Shown piece after piece: positions 44,086-55,592 of a stretch of 64,000 nucleotides of DNA. Source of the stretch: Vicia villosa (Eukaryota > Streptophyta > Magnoliopsida > Fabales > Fabaceae). The stretch is from positions 56,990,336 to 57,054,335 of the forward strand of contig NC_081183.1 in the NCBI RefSeq assembly GCF_029867415.1. Reading direction: 5' to 3'. The translations under genes and the position numbers were made by a program. The notes under the pieces were generated by a model. The model saw only the letters and a list, made by a program, of their open reading frames with translations. It made no database searches and was not told where the DNA came from. Position 1 is the stretch's first letter; each line of letters begins with the position of its first letter.

Positions 44086-44956
44086 GACGAACTGTTTTCG
44101 GGGTGAAAACCGCCATTCGTCGACTTACGCCAGGGAATCAACAAACTGTTTTCCCAAGAGGAAAAACTGCCATTTGTCGACTCATGCCGGGGAATCAACA
44201 AACTGTTTTTCTTAAGAGGAAAACTGCCATTTGTCGACTCTGAGGGGAATTAACAAACTGTTTTCCTAGGAGGAAAACTGCCATTTGTCAACTCTGAAGG
44301 GGATGAAACATCCCAGAAACAGACAAACTGTTTGAAGAAACTGCCATTCGTCGATTTCTTGAGTATTTAACAGACAAACTGTCTTTCCTTGGGGAAAGAC
44401 TGCCATTTGCCAATTGCTAGGGGAACAAACTGTCTTCTACTAGGAGAGACTGCCATTTGTTGATCCTGTCGTGAAAGAGAGTGAGCAAACTGTCTTCTGC
44501 TAAAAGAGACTTCCATTTGCTGACTTTGTTGAGGAATCCTTAAGCGAAACGAACTGTCTTCATGAAGAAGGCTGCCATTCATTATTTTTGTCTGAAAAAG
44601 TGAGTGAACTGTCTTCTGCTGAAAGAGACTGCCATTCACTGACTTCGCTGGGGATCATTCGTCGATCTGTTGGGGAGATTCCCAATTATTTCTTTGGCGA
44701 AGAGTGGCATCTCTTGACCCTGCTGGGGAAATACCAAACTGTTTTCCAGGAGGAAAAGCTAACACTTGTCAATTATGTCAGGGAATCCACACTACTTGGA
44801 GAAGAGAACCGCTCATCGACCCTGTAGGGAATTCCAAAATGCGAAATAGACTATCTTATTTGAAGAAGATTGTCGAGCGTCGCTCTGCAGGAGATTCTCA
44901 ATTGGGGAATTCCAAAAGTGAACAAACTATCTCTTTGAGGGAGACTACCATTTGTT
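44086..44956 (-). repeat. Array of covarying two-tier hairpins
   Basis: About eleven to thirteen degenerate units of 40-90 bp sharing CTGTYTTC and ACTGCCA. Outer arms differ between units yet stay complementary: GACGAA/TTCGTC (44086, 44116), ACAAA/TTTGT (44141, 44198, 44253), AACAAA/TTTGTT (44424 and 44921), AGCAAA/TTTGCT (44484), AGTGAA/TTCACT (44603). Inner arms also change together, such as TTTTCC/GGAAAA and TCTTTCC/GGAAAGA. Units near 44650-44800 are decayed. Confidence 0.88.
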
Positions 44957-45791
44957 GACTTGCTTGGGGAATTTGGGTGTATGAACCTTCTTTATGAAGA
45001 AGAAAACCCTTTCACATCTTTGCAGGGGAGTCTTGAGTATATGCTTTAATGACTCGGGCATTCTCATGATCAAAGCCTGACTCGACTATGCAGTTATAAT
45101 GTATGCATGAATATTATGACAAATATAAAATGTAAAGTGAAAGTGAATAGAATTGTCGCGGATGTAAAATCTATGATACGACTTGAATCTTGTTGATCAG
45201 AAGATGTCTTCTTCTTGTAGTTCGAACTCTATCGGGAATACCTGGTTATCAGTTGTCCGCTGTCCGAAGTGAGTGATATGAATTGAAGTGAAGATCTGTC
45301 ATCGGGAGATGTTCGCAAAGCGACCTCATGGGGAAATCTTGGTTCCCGGAGTCTCAACCGTTCTCGGAGTAGCTGTTTGCATTCTTCCTATTGTTTGTAA
45401 ACCTCAGAAAGAAATTTCACCTTTATTTTTTTGCAAGTAAATTCATTTTATTTTATGAAAACATTTGTTTCAAGAAAATGACTGTTTAAACTTAAAATGC
45501 ATTTCAAGAAACTAAATAAGACTCGATTTGCAAAGAAAGGCACAAGGCTCAAATTATTATATATGGAATGGTAATCCGCCAAATGCTTGATTCCATGGAG
45601 TATTTACAAAGTTGGAAATTGGTAATTTTTCAGGAAAAGGGCTACGATGAAACGTGACGACCGTTATCTTTCCCTTCCACTCCGAGTTGCGCTCTATTCG
45701 TGCTTCGTAGAAGATGACCTAATGCTGATGAATACTCCGCTATGGATTTTTGAATGATCAAGTTTGTCCTGAACACAGTTACTTGCCATAT

Positions 45792-48700
45792 TGTCGCGGG
45801 CGAAAAATCGTTTTTGTTTCCTCTTTTTGTGGATGAGACACCTGATGCCTTCTTTGGGCTCGAGTGCTCATAAAAATGATTTTTCTTTTGTTTCGACCAA
45901 ACTTTTTATTATTTCCAAAGAAGGAAAAGGAAAAAAGCTGCAATAACCTAAAAGTGGGGGAGAGATTCCGGGTAAGAGGGTTGGTTATACGAAGGGAAGG
46001 TATTAGCACCCAACGTATCTATAGTACTCTATAGGTTTCTTTGTTTTGTTTATTCCATTCTTGTTGTGGTGGAGGTTCTTGTGAAATAGGTGGGACCTAA
46101 GGTGTTTGTTTGATTATGCTCGCAAAGATCATCGCGATCCTCTGCATACATATCCCCTAGAGGGAATCAGAGCATCTGTAGCTCGGGGTCTACGGGTGCT
46201 AAGGTTTGAATGATTTTTTTTGTTTTGTTTTGCTCGCCAAGGATCGACCTTGTGCCTACGTATTCTCAAAGGGATGTTGAGAAAGTCAGAGCAATCGTAG
46301 TTCCCACTTATGCTAGTGGAAGCAAAGAAAAATAGACAAATGTCGTCTAAATGCTAGATGTATCTAATCTATATCATCACATACATCTGTTTGATTTGTT
46401 TGAAAATCTTTTCATTATAAGCCCGGGGCCATGCCACTTAGGGTGCTTAGAATGATAAAGATGTTTTTGTTGTTTAACCAGCCTTGTGGCAAAAGTTTTA
46501 ATGAAGTCAGCCTTGTGACAAAAACTTTGATTAATCAGCCAGCCTTGTGGCAAAAGTTTCAATGAAGTCAGCCTTGTGACAAAAACTTTGATTAATCATC
46601 CAGTATGGTGGTAAAACAGTTTGATTAATTAGCCAGCCTTGTGGCAAAAAGAAAGTTGGATTGATTAGCCAGCCTTGTGGCAAAAAAGTTTGATTGATTG
46701 ATTGATTGTTTGTGATGATATAAAAGAGATACTCCTAGCATAGAGATGAAAAATGTCTAATCTCCTAGGGTATTTGATTTGGATATTGGGGATGCTTATA
46801 AGAAGCCCGTGGGTCCTTGTACGAAGCCCAAGAGGAGGCTATCCGAGGGTCCTTGCATTGTAAGCCCAAGAGGAGGCTATGGGAGGGACAATCCAGGGTC
46901 CTTGCATTGTAAGCCCAAGAGGAGGCTATGGGAGGGTCACTCGTTTGTACAAAGCCCAAGGGGAGGCATGGTATAGTTGGTTTGAGCTCTTAGAGCGATT
47001 TCACCGGGAAACCATACTCTATGTCCTAACCTAAACTAGTGGAGATTCTTTGCACGAAGCCCAATAGGAGGCTATGGGGAACCTAGTGTTGTACTAAGTT
47101 GAACAAGCATATAACATAATCACAAATGTGAACAAGTACAAACAAATATGCACAAGTACATGAACATATATGAACAGTTATACATATATGACAAAGTGTG
47201 TGTATATAATGGAGTTTATGAAGGAAATATACCTGTAAGCATGATCCATTTGTATACACAGGGCTCGGGACTCACACTCGGGGAGAGGTCCATTTGAATT
47301 TATTCAAAGCTATGTAAACAGGTATTTACAAAAGGGCTTGGGACTTATACCTACATGGAGGCCCATGGTATATTTTTGGGAAGATTTAAAGAAACCTTCG
47401 TTTTTGGTTTGTTATTCAAAGTTAAAAATCAGATTGATCGAGATATGTACAAAAAGGCGTACGATGAAATACCTAATTTCATGTACTGGAATGGGTATGT
47501 ACAAAAGGGGCTTGGGACTTATACCTACATGGAGGCCCGTGTTTTATTTACAAAACATGGTTGATCGTTTTATTTACAGTCGCGTTGTTTGAAAAACGGT
47601 TTGAAAGTTTGTTCTGAAAGAAAGTTTATTTATTTTGAATAAAAAGACTGTGTAAAAAGAAAAAGGAGTGGGTCTTATACTCTCTAATATTCGAGAGGCC
47701 CCACATCGTTTTGAAAATCAATTGATTAATTAAAAGATTTAATCAAAAGTTTCAAAAAGAAATGGTTCATTGTTTTTGAAAAGAACCGCGATCGCTCGTT
47801 TTAAAACGATTTGAATTTTGAAAGAAGTCAATTTAATCAAAAGATCATCCTCAATTAACACTTAGATGATTAGGGTTTGTTCAAAAAATATTTACAAGTG
47901 ATTTAAGTTTAAAGATTAAGTGAAAAACAATATTTAAAAGTATTAGAAAACACTTAAAAATATGTTATTTTAAACTTAATTAAAAATGTATTAAACAAAT
48001 ATATTTTTGTGATTTTTTTTTATATTCATAAAATACATATATAAAATAATAAGTGTGTAAAAAATGAAGAAAAAATAAGTTAAATTGAATGGTTAAATTA
48101 ATGGTTGAAGTTGTGTAAAAAATCAAAGAAAATAGGTGATAAAAAGAAGGGTTTGGTCCCATAGGGACTTGAACTCGTGACCTTGAGGTCACTACTCAAA
48201 ACAAAAGCCAACTGAGCCACGCTCGTGGCTTGTTAGTAATACGCGCTGGGTACAATATATTTTCAAACTGAATTTTAAAACTCATGAACCAAAAAACGCG
48301 CCAAGAACACAATCCCATTTTGAATTTGAATTTTCTGAAAACTGAACCAAATTGATCAAGTGAAGGGTCTAACTCACTCGTTTTTTCATAAGGATCATGA
48401 TGGTGCCCTCATAATTCATTTATTTTTGCTCTAAGGTGATCAATTTTCTGATGAACACGAAGAACCCTAATTCTGAGATTGATCATGAAATCGTGTATGA
48501 TTGATGAATTGTGAAATTGATTGAGGGTTAATGATCAGTGATAGTGCAGAAACAAGATAGCAACTCAATTTTTCATTTATGATGCATGCATGTATGAGTT
48601 TGAAGTTCAAGTAGCTTACCTTCAAAAACGGCCAAACTGGAAATTGAAATCGTGCCTGGAGGTGTTACAGATGTTGTTTCTTGATCTGGACAGCATCAAT

Positions 48701-50757
48701 GGACCTTATGGAACATGTTTGAATGCTTGGAACAGTTTGAATTCACCTGAGCTAAGCTATGGAACCTGAACTGCAGTTGCTTCAAGTATGAATCGAATTT
48801 GAAGATGGAGATGTTACAGGTCATATGTGAGTGTTTGGATCATTCATATGAAGTATATGGAAGGTGTTGGAAGTGTTATTTTGGACAGAAATGATCTTGA
48901 ATGGATTTTGGCATGATAAGGCTTAGATTATGCATATTTGAGAAGTGAGGTAGTGATTTTGAGTTTGAGATGTTTTTGGAGTGTGTGAGTGGATCAAACA
49001 CATCCCATATGATGTTTGTGGTTTGTGGGAAGCATCACTTTGGTCAGAAATTCAAAGGTTTAGAGGTTGAGCATTTTACCTCTTTGAAACTTAAGAAACT
49101 TGCATTCTAAGAAAGAAAGAGAAAGCCTATAATTTGTGTGACTTTGGTGTGATTTTGAATGGAGTTTGGACCTCTATTTATAGGCCAAAGAGTCTGAACT
49201 CAGAGCTTTGCAACTTGATCAAAGTTTGATGATTTGGCTTAAGAGATAAAAAGGAATCTTTTACATTTAATGCAAAATGGTTAAAGTGACCAAACCATGG
49301 TTAAACTTCAAGCTTCTTATCCTCTTCCATTCTGATCTTCTAATCAGAAAATATCTTCAATTATTGTCTTGATGCATCATTACTTGCATTATTTGGCAAT
49401 TTGGTTCATAACTTTGCAAAAATGGCTTGAAATTTCAAGTGAAATGGTCACTAATGTCAAAATTCAAAACCATAGCTACACTCCATATTTTTTCATGCTC
49501 TTGGACATTTTGGAAAGCTCATGTTACATACTTCAAAACTCTAGTTGAAAGTTTCTTCAAGATCTTTAAGGAAGTGAGTGAAAAAGATCCATGAACTTTG
49601 AGAAAAATGAAGTTTCAAGTGAATTTTTCAAAAGATGCCAACTTTGAAGCTCCATATCTCTTAAATGGTTGATCTTATGGAAAAAATTTATATGTGTCAA
49701 AGTTGTTTATTGGATCAAAATCTACAACTTTCATGTTGGAAGTTTTTTTCAGTTTGTAGGTGAAATTTTGAGAAATTCCCTTTCAAAGTTTGGAAAAAAC
49801 CATGAAAAAACACTTAGAAATTTTTCTAAGTATGGAAAGTCAAACTTTTGACTTTTTGATTCTTGATTGATTTTCTTGATTTTTCTTGATCAAATGACTT
49901 CTCATATCATATATTGATGATTTAAAACTTCAAAAGTCATGGTTGACCAAAATTCCCCAAAAGTCAATGGTGATCTTGTACAGTTGACTTTTTCAGACGA
50001 ATCGCGTTTCTGGAGATTTCAAATGAAACAGGCTATCCTCATCAAATGAATAGTATGAATGGATCACATTGAAGCATTAGAGGATATTGAGCCATGGTTT
50101 GAGTTGTGACACCATGTCCTGATTAAAAAGTCAGTTGTTCAGTGAATTAGGTCAAAAAACCCTAATTGTCGACCTGATGAAATTGATGACTGTAGGTCTT
50201 GAATTGAGATGCAATTTCCATGGGATATTGTCATAGGGATTATTTGAGGATGATTGAAACCTTTGATTGACTTCCTGGGGGTTTTTATGGTTTCCCAAAT
50301 GTGATCCCTGATTTCAGTCCCTGATAGTTCAAAACCCTGATCTGAGGATTTGTCTGATCAATCTTTGTGTAGGAGATGTTCTGAGCCAATGGATTAGGTC
50401 AAAGTGATGTACTTGGGGTCTTGAGGTCATGTCCCAAGCCATTAGGTCAAATTCTTAGCAAAAGTCAGGAGTATGCTGTCTTCAGTCAAAACCCTAATTC
50501 AGTCGATTCAAAGCTGTTGAGTTTGTTGAAGTGAATCTCTGAGGACCAAATGTTGATTGTTGATGAAGATAGTTCTTTTGAGATGAAGGGAGAACAAAAC
50601 CCTAATTGATTGTTACTTGTACTGATGAGTGATTTCCTGATTAAATCCTGCTGAGTCACAAGTAACAAACACAAGCTATGCAGTTTGTTAGAGATGCAAA
50701 TGATGCATATGCAGATGATATGAGGTGGTATCTTAGGTCAAAAATTGGGGTATGACA
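45792..50757 (-). repeat. 3' LTR of Ogre B (4966 bp)
   Basis: TGTCATACCCCAATTTTTG at 50757 (sense start) to CGCCCGCGACA at 45792. It is homologous to LTR A from end to end with scattered substitutions and small indels. The same phrase arrays appear at 46478-46690 and 46795-47075, and the tRNA-like module at 48141-48222. No genes; several 60-80 codon frames appear at equivalent places in A and B simply because the LTRs are related. Confidence 0.93.
48141..48222 (-). other. tRNA-like module in LTR B
   Basis: In LTR sense: A box TGGCTCAGTTGGC (48219-48207), B-box-like GAGTTCAAGTCCC (48176-48164), T-run of five (48145-48141). Its place in the LTR matches the module of LTR A. Confidence 0.55.
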
Positions 50758-50778
50758 CATATATCCCTAAATTTTGCG

Positions 50779-50927
50779 TAAACTACCCCTTTCGGGTTTT
50801 AAGTCTATCGGGATTGATTATTTATTTTTTTATGTCTCTAACTTTTGCCTGAATCGCCCTTTCGGGTTTTCGATTCATCGAGACGCTCCTTTTTGCCTAA
50901 GTCGCTCTTTGCGAGTTTTCAACTTAG
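50779..50927 (-). repeat. Three covarying hairpins in the 3' UTR of Ogre B
   Basis: Three units with core C(C/T)CTTT...G(G/A)GTTTT, enclosed by different complementary arms: TAAACT/AGTCTA (50779, 50802; one mismatch), TGAATCG/CGATTCA (50850, 50871) and CTAAGT/ACTTAG (50897, 50922). They fill most of the 190 bp between the pol stop and the LTR. Confidence 0.85.
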
Positions 50928-50947
50928 CGAGCTGTTCTTTTGTTTAT

Positions 50948-53900
50948 TTAGGCGAAGTATTTCTTGACTGCGTCGACGTTCACAGGACGGTTGAATTCTT
51001 CTCCATCCATAGTCGTGAGTATTAAGGCTCCTCCTGAGAAAGCTCTCTTGACCACGTAGGGGCCGTCATAATTGGGAGTCCATTTCCCTCTTGAATCTGT
51101 GAGAAAAGATTGAATCTTTTTGAGTACAAGGTCGCCTTCTTTGATTGTGAGAGGTCGAACCTTTTTGTCGAAAGCTTTCTTCATTCTTTGTTGATATAGC
51201 TGACCGTGGCATAAAGCTGTCATGCGCTTTTCTTCGATTAAGTTCAATTCATCGAATCTGCTTTGACACCACTCGGCTTCTGTTAATTTTGCTTCCATCA
51301 AGACTCTCATCGATGGAATCTCAACCTCTATAGGTAGGACTGCCTCCATGCCATATACAAGGGAGAAAGGAGTTGCTCCAGTCAAAGTACGCACTGATGT
51401 ACGATAACCATGAAGAGCATACGGGAGCATTTCATGCCAATCTTTGTAAGTGATGACCATCTTCTGAACGGTTTTCTTGATGTTTTTGTTAGCTGCTTCT
51501 ACAGCTCCATTCATCTTTGGTCTGTAAGGAGATGTGTTGTGATGTTCAATCTTGAATTCTTCACAAAGTTCCTTCATCATTTTGTTATTCAAATTTGACC
51601 CATTGTCAGTGATTATTTTGCTAGGAATGCCGTAGCGACAGATGATGTGATTCTTGATAAACCTGACGACAACTTGTCTTGTAACGTTTGCATATGAAGC
51701 TGCTTCAACCCATTTGGTGAAATAGTCTATAGCTACCAAGATGAAGCGATGTTCGTTGGACGCTTTTGGCTCGATCATTCCAATCATGTCGATTTCCCAC
51801 ATGGAGAAAGGCCAAGGGGAAGAGAGTATGTTGAGAAGAGATGGTGGCACATGAATTCTATCGGCGTAGATCTGACATTTGTGACACCTCTTTGCGTACT
51901 GGTAGCAATCTGACTCCATCGTCAGCCAATAATATCCTGCTCTCAGTATTTTCCTTGTCATGGTATGCCCATTGGTGTGAGTACCAAAGGAACCTTCATG
52001 TATTTCTCTCATGAGTACTTCTGCTTCTTTTCTGTCAACGCATCTGAGCAGAACCATGTCGAAGTTTCTCTTGTACAAAACATCTTCATTCAGAAAGAAT
52101 CTACAAGCTAACTTTCTCAAAGTCTTTCTATCTTTCTTTGACGCCCCAAGAGGGTACTCTTGCTTTTGAAGAAAGTTCTTGATGTCGTGATACCACGGTT
52201 TGTCGTCGATGATTGCTTCTACTGTGAAAACATGAGCGGGCCTATCCAGGCGCATAACATCGATCCGAGGAATGTCATTCCAATGATTTATCCTAATCAT
52301 GGAAGAGAGTGTGGCTAATGCATCAGCCAATTTGTTTTCTTCACGAGGAATGTGATGAAAATCTACCCTGTCGAAGAATGGTAACAATCTTCTCGCGTAG
52401 TCTTTGTAAGGAATTAGCCCTGGTTGGCGTGTTTCCCATTCTCCTTTGATTTGATTGATGACCAAAGCAGAATCTCCATATACATCCAAGTGTTTGATTC
52501 TTAGATCCACGGCTTCTTCGAGACCCATGATGCAAGCTTCATATTCGGCCTCATTGTTTATGCACTTGAAAGTTAATCTGGTAGTAAATGGAATATGGGT
52601 ACCCTGAGGTGTAACAATGATTGCCCCAATTCCTCGTCCATAAGCATTGATAGCTCCGTCAAAGATTAAGCCCCATTGGGATCCTATCTCAGGTCCTTCG
52701 TCTGGTAGTGGCTCGTCGTAATCTTTCATCTTGAGGTACATGACGTCCTCGTCCGGAAAGTCGAAACTGGTTGATTCATGACCATTGAGTGGGTGGTGAG
52801 CCAGGTGCTCAGCTAGAATGCTTCCTTTCACGGCTTTCTGTGCGTGATACTCAATGTCATATTCTGATAACAACATCTGCCAACGGGCAATTCTCCCAGT
52901 TAAGGCAGGCTTCTCAAAGATGTACTTGATTGGATCCATATGAGAGATCAAACAAGTAGTATGTCGAATCATGTACTGGCGGAGACGCTTGGCAGCCCAG
53001 GCCAAAGCACAACACGTTTTCTCGAGCATGGAGTAGCGGGATTCACAGTCAGTGAATTTCTTGCTTAGGTAGTAAATGGCACGCTCTTTTCTTCTCGTAT
53101 CGTCTTGCTGTCCAAGGACACAACCCATGGAATCTTCTAAGACGGTTAAGTACATTACCAAAGGTCTTCCTTCCACTGGAGGAGACAAGATGGGTGGTTC
53201 GAGCAGATATTCCTTAATGTTGTCAAACGCTTTCTGACAATCGTCTGTCCAGACGTAACTTTGATTTTTCCGTAGAAGTTTGAAAATAGGAGCGCAAGTT
53301 GCAGTCATGAGATATATGAATCTCGAGATGTAATTCAGACGTCCAAGAAATCCTCTAACTTGTTTCTCGGTTCTGGGTGAAGGCATTTCTTGAATTTCCT
53401 TGACTTTGTCTGGATCTACTTCAATTCCTCGTTTGCTGACGATGAAACTAAGGAGTTTTCCTGAGTAGACACCAAAGGTGCACTTGTTGGGGTTCAGGCG
53501 AAGCTAAAACTTCCGTAAGTGTTGAAATAACTTTGTCAGATTTTGTATGTGATCTTCTTCATTTTCTGATTTGGCAATCATGTCGTCCACATAGACTTCC
53601 ACTTCTTTATGCATCATGTCGTGGAAAAGCGTAGTCATGGCCCTTTGATAAGTTGCCCCTGCGTTCTTTAGTCCAAAAGGCATAACACGATAGTAGAACG
53701 TGCCCCAGGGGGTGATGAAAGCTGTTTTCTCCATGTCTTCAGGTGCCATTTTGATTTGGTTGTATCCCGAAAATCCGTCCATGAATGAGAAAACTTTGGA
53801 TTTTGCTGTACTGTCTACTAACATATCAATTTGTGGTAAAGGAAAATCATCCTTAGGGCTAGCTTTGTTCAAATCTCTGTAGTCGACGCACATGCGGACT

Positions 53901-54413
53901 TTTCCGTCTTTCTTAGGAACGGGAACAATGTTAGCTAACCACTGAGGGTATTCTGAAGTGACGAGGAAACCTGCGTTGATCTGCTTTTGAACTTCCTCTT
54001 TGATTTTCATGGCCATCTCCTGATGAGTTCTTCTCAATTTTTGTTTGACCGGAGGGCATTCTGCTTTTAATGGCAATTGATGCTCCACTATACTGGTATC
54101 CAACCCTGGCATATCTTGATAAGACCAAGCGAAGACATCTGAGAATTATTTGAGCAGTTGTATCAAACTCTCTCTGATCTCTGAACTGAGCGAAGCTCCA
54201 ATCTTAACCTCTCTTCTGTTTCCATCGGAACCAAGGTTAATGATCTCTAGAGGCTCATTGTATGGCTGAATGGCCTCTTCCTTTTGTTGAAGTAATCGTG
54301 AAATTTCCTTTGATATTTCTTCGTCTTCTTCTTCCTCTGCCTCGAATACAGGAAACTCAAAGCTTGGAGAAGTCATACGGTCGCACGTTTCAACGGGGTA
54401 TTTTATGATTAAT
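50948..54413 (-). pseudogene. pol: Ogre B pol: RT, RNase H, second RNase H, integrase
   Basis: Begins at the intron acceptor (54413), with an acidic linker after TSPSFEFPVFEAEEEE. RT has VRMCVDYRDLNKASPKDDF and YVDDM at 53579-53593. RNase H lies around 53200-52750 (FTDCESRYSMLEKTCCALAW shortened). The extra Tat RNase H has GLIFDGAINAYG and YGDSALVINQIKGEWET. Integrase has a HHCC region (THTNGHTMTRKI...CHKCQ), DDE residues in WEIDMIG, IITDNGSN and GAVEAANKN, then a C-terminal GPYVVKRAF domain ending at 50948. Two in-frame stops interrupt it: 54148-54146 (TAA, probably from Glu GAA) and 53506-53504 (TAG, probably from Gln CAG). No frameshift was seen. Confidence 0.92.
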
Positions 54414-54739
54414 CTGCATATGTGTGATAAGTTTTATTTAGACAACGAGGGAAGACTCGGTGTATGCAGTTAATGGAATTTTTGATGTTTTTTAAGGGTG
54501 TTTTTTAGGATTACCAATTTCCGAAAAAAGAAAAGGAAAAACTAACGACAGAACAAAATGACATTTTTATTTATTGACAGTCATTTCTTGAAACAAAGAC
54601 CCTATAAAACAAAACTCTATTGCTTTGGGCGAAGCAAAGAGGGACATTTTCCTAAGAAATAGTAAAATGCAAAGCCCTATGAAACATCTCTTCACCCTGG
54701 GCTATGGTGAGAGGACAAAATAACGGTGAAAGTTCCTAC
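54414..54739 (-). other. Ogre B intron between protease and RT
   Basis: 326 bp. Donor GT at 54739-54738 overlaps the TAG stop of gag-pro (54738-54736). The acceptor CATATGCAG ends at 54414. Phase is the same as in copy A: two bases of Lys before, one after. It has two copies of the GCCC...ATAGGG unit (54595-54700) and the conserved phrase GGTAATCCTAAAAAAC (near 54500). Confidence 0.8.
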
Positions 54740-55024
54740 TTAGGAGTGCGAACAACAGTTGAAACTTCGACAGCTGTCCAATAGTGGCGAACCCCATTGT
54801 GCACTAAGTAATCTGGAACCTTAGGCTTAAGCTGGCCTGTGGTAGGTCTTGATTTACCAACCACTGTCTTTGCAACACTCAGACGATTTTCTTCTACTTC
54901 AGCAGACTGAGCGGTGTGAGCATTCCCATTTCCAAGTGGAGTATGTCGGTCTTTCTTTTGAGGAAACTTCCAATCTTCTGAATGGAGAGACTCGTTGTCG
55001 GAGACACTTTCGAGATCATCCTCT
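54736..55024 (-). pseudogene. gag-pro: Ogre B gag-pro, C-terminal fragment
   Basis: Acidic end of the polyprotein (ESVSDNESLHSEDWKF; YLVHNGVRHYWTAVEV) aligning with the last about 90 residues of gag-pro A. It is cut at 55024 by the LTR of copia I. The stop overlaps the intron donor. Confidence 0.88.
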
Positions 55025-55146
55025 TGTGAATACAAGATCACACTCACAAAGATGTTTTTGATTCATGGCAAACTCCACAAGCATTCAAGCAACAAGGTAC
55101 AAGTAGAAGAACTCAAAGAAAAGCAAGCTTTGGTCTCTCATAATAG

Positions 55147-55530
55147 AGCAGGTCGACCTACTATGCACACAGGTCGACTCAACACAAGCAAAATAAGAGG
55201 AACTCAGAAAATCAGCAGTTAGGTCGACCTACTCCCAACACAGGTCGACCTAAAATGAAGAAATTTACATATTATTCTGCTAGGTCGACCTACACAACAA
55301 CTAGGTCGACCTAATCTGAGAAAATTTCCCCAAAACGCATCTGAAGTGGATTCTGGTCGACCTACCTCTTTGACAGGTCGACCTAACTGGGAACAAATGA
55401 CATCCAAAAGATATGCAGCTCTGTTAGGTCGACCCAGCCCTAAATTAGGTCGACCCATCTGATCAAAACTGACTTCCAAAGGATATGCAGCTCTGTTAGG
55501 TCTACCCAGCCCTAAATTAGGTCGACCTAT
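55147..55530. repeat. TAGGTCGACCTA paired-palindrome array
   Basis: Twelve copies (some degenerate, such as AGGTCGACCCA or AGGTCTACCCA) arranged as six pairs with 19-24 bp between starts: 55148/55172, 55221/55241, 55281/55301, 55354/55375, 55423/55446, 55497/55516. The last two units are about 74-bp tandem copies. The array lies just upstream of the LTR TATA box. Confidence 0.9.
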
Positions 55531-55585
55531 CTGATCAAAACTGTCAAAATTTCTGGTTTTCTCTGCATCAACTGAAAAGCTCTCA

Positions 55586-55592
55586 TATATAT
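55586..55592 (+). promoter_or_regulatory. TATA box of copia I LTR
   Basis: TATATAT about 60 bp after the palindrome array and about 1 kb before the LTR end, a reasonable place for the U3/R promoter. Confidence 0.5.

Larger units (their letters stand above)
43322..45791 (-). other. 3' UTR of Ogre E (hypervariable, hairpin arrays)
   Basis: Lies upstream (in sense) of the 3' LTR of E. A purine stretch AATAGGGGCATC abuts the LTR start at 43321. It contains a 15-bp-stem hairpin (43330-43402), a 76-bp tandem array (43692-43999), about a dozen related hairpins (44086-44960), then 45000-45791, which is A/T-rich with no gene recognised. Ogre 3' UTRs are known to be variable and to seed satellite repeats. 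Element B is inserted at 45791/45792. Confidence 0.75.
45792..55024 (-). mobile_element. Ogre element B, 3' part
   Basis: Minus-strand Ogre inserted in the 3' UTR of E. In sense from the I junction: last part of gag-pro (55024-54736), intron, pol (54413-50948), a short 3' UTR with three hairpins, and a 4966-bp 3' LTR ending at 45792. Copia I cuts it at 55024. ORF1, most of gag and the 5' LTR should lie beyond the window. Pol has only two nonsense changes and no frameshift, so it is better kept than pol of A. Confidence 0.92.
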
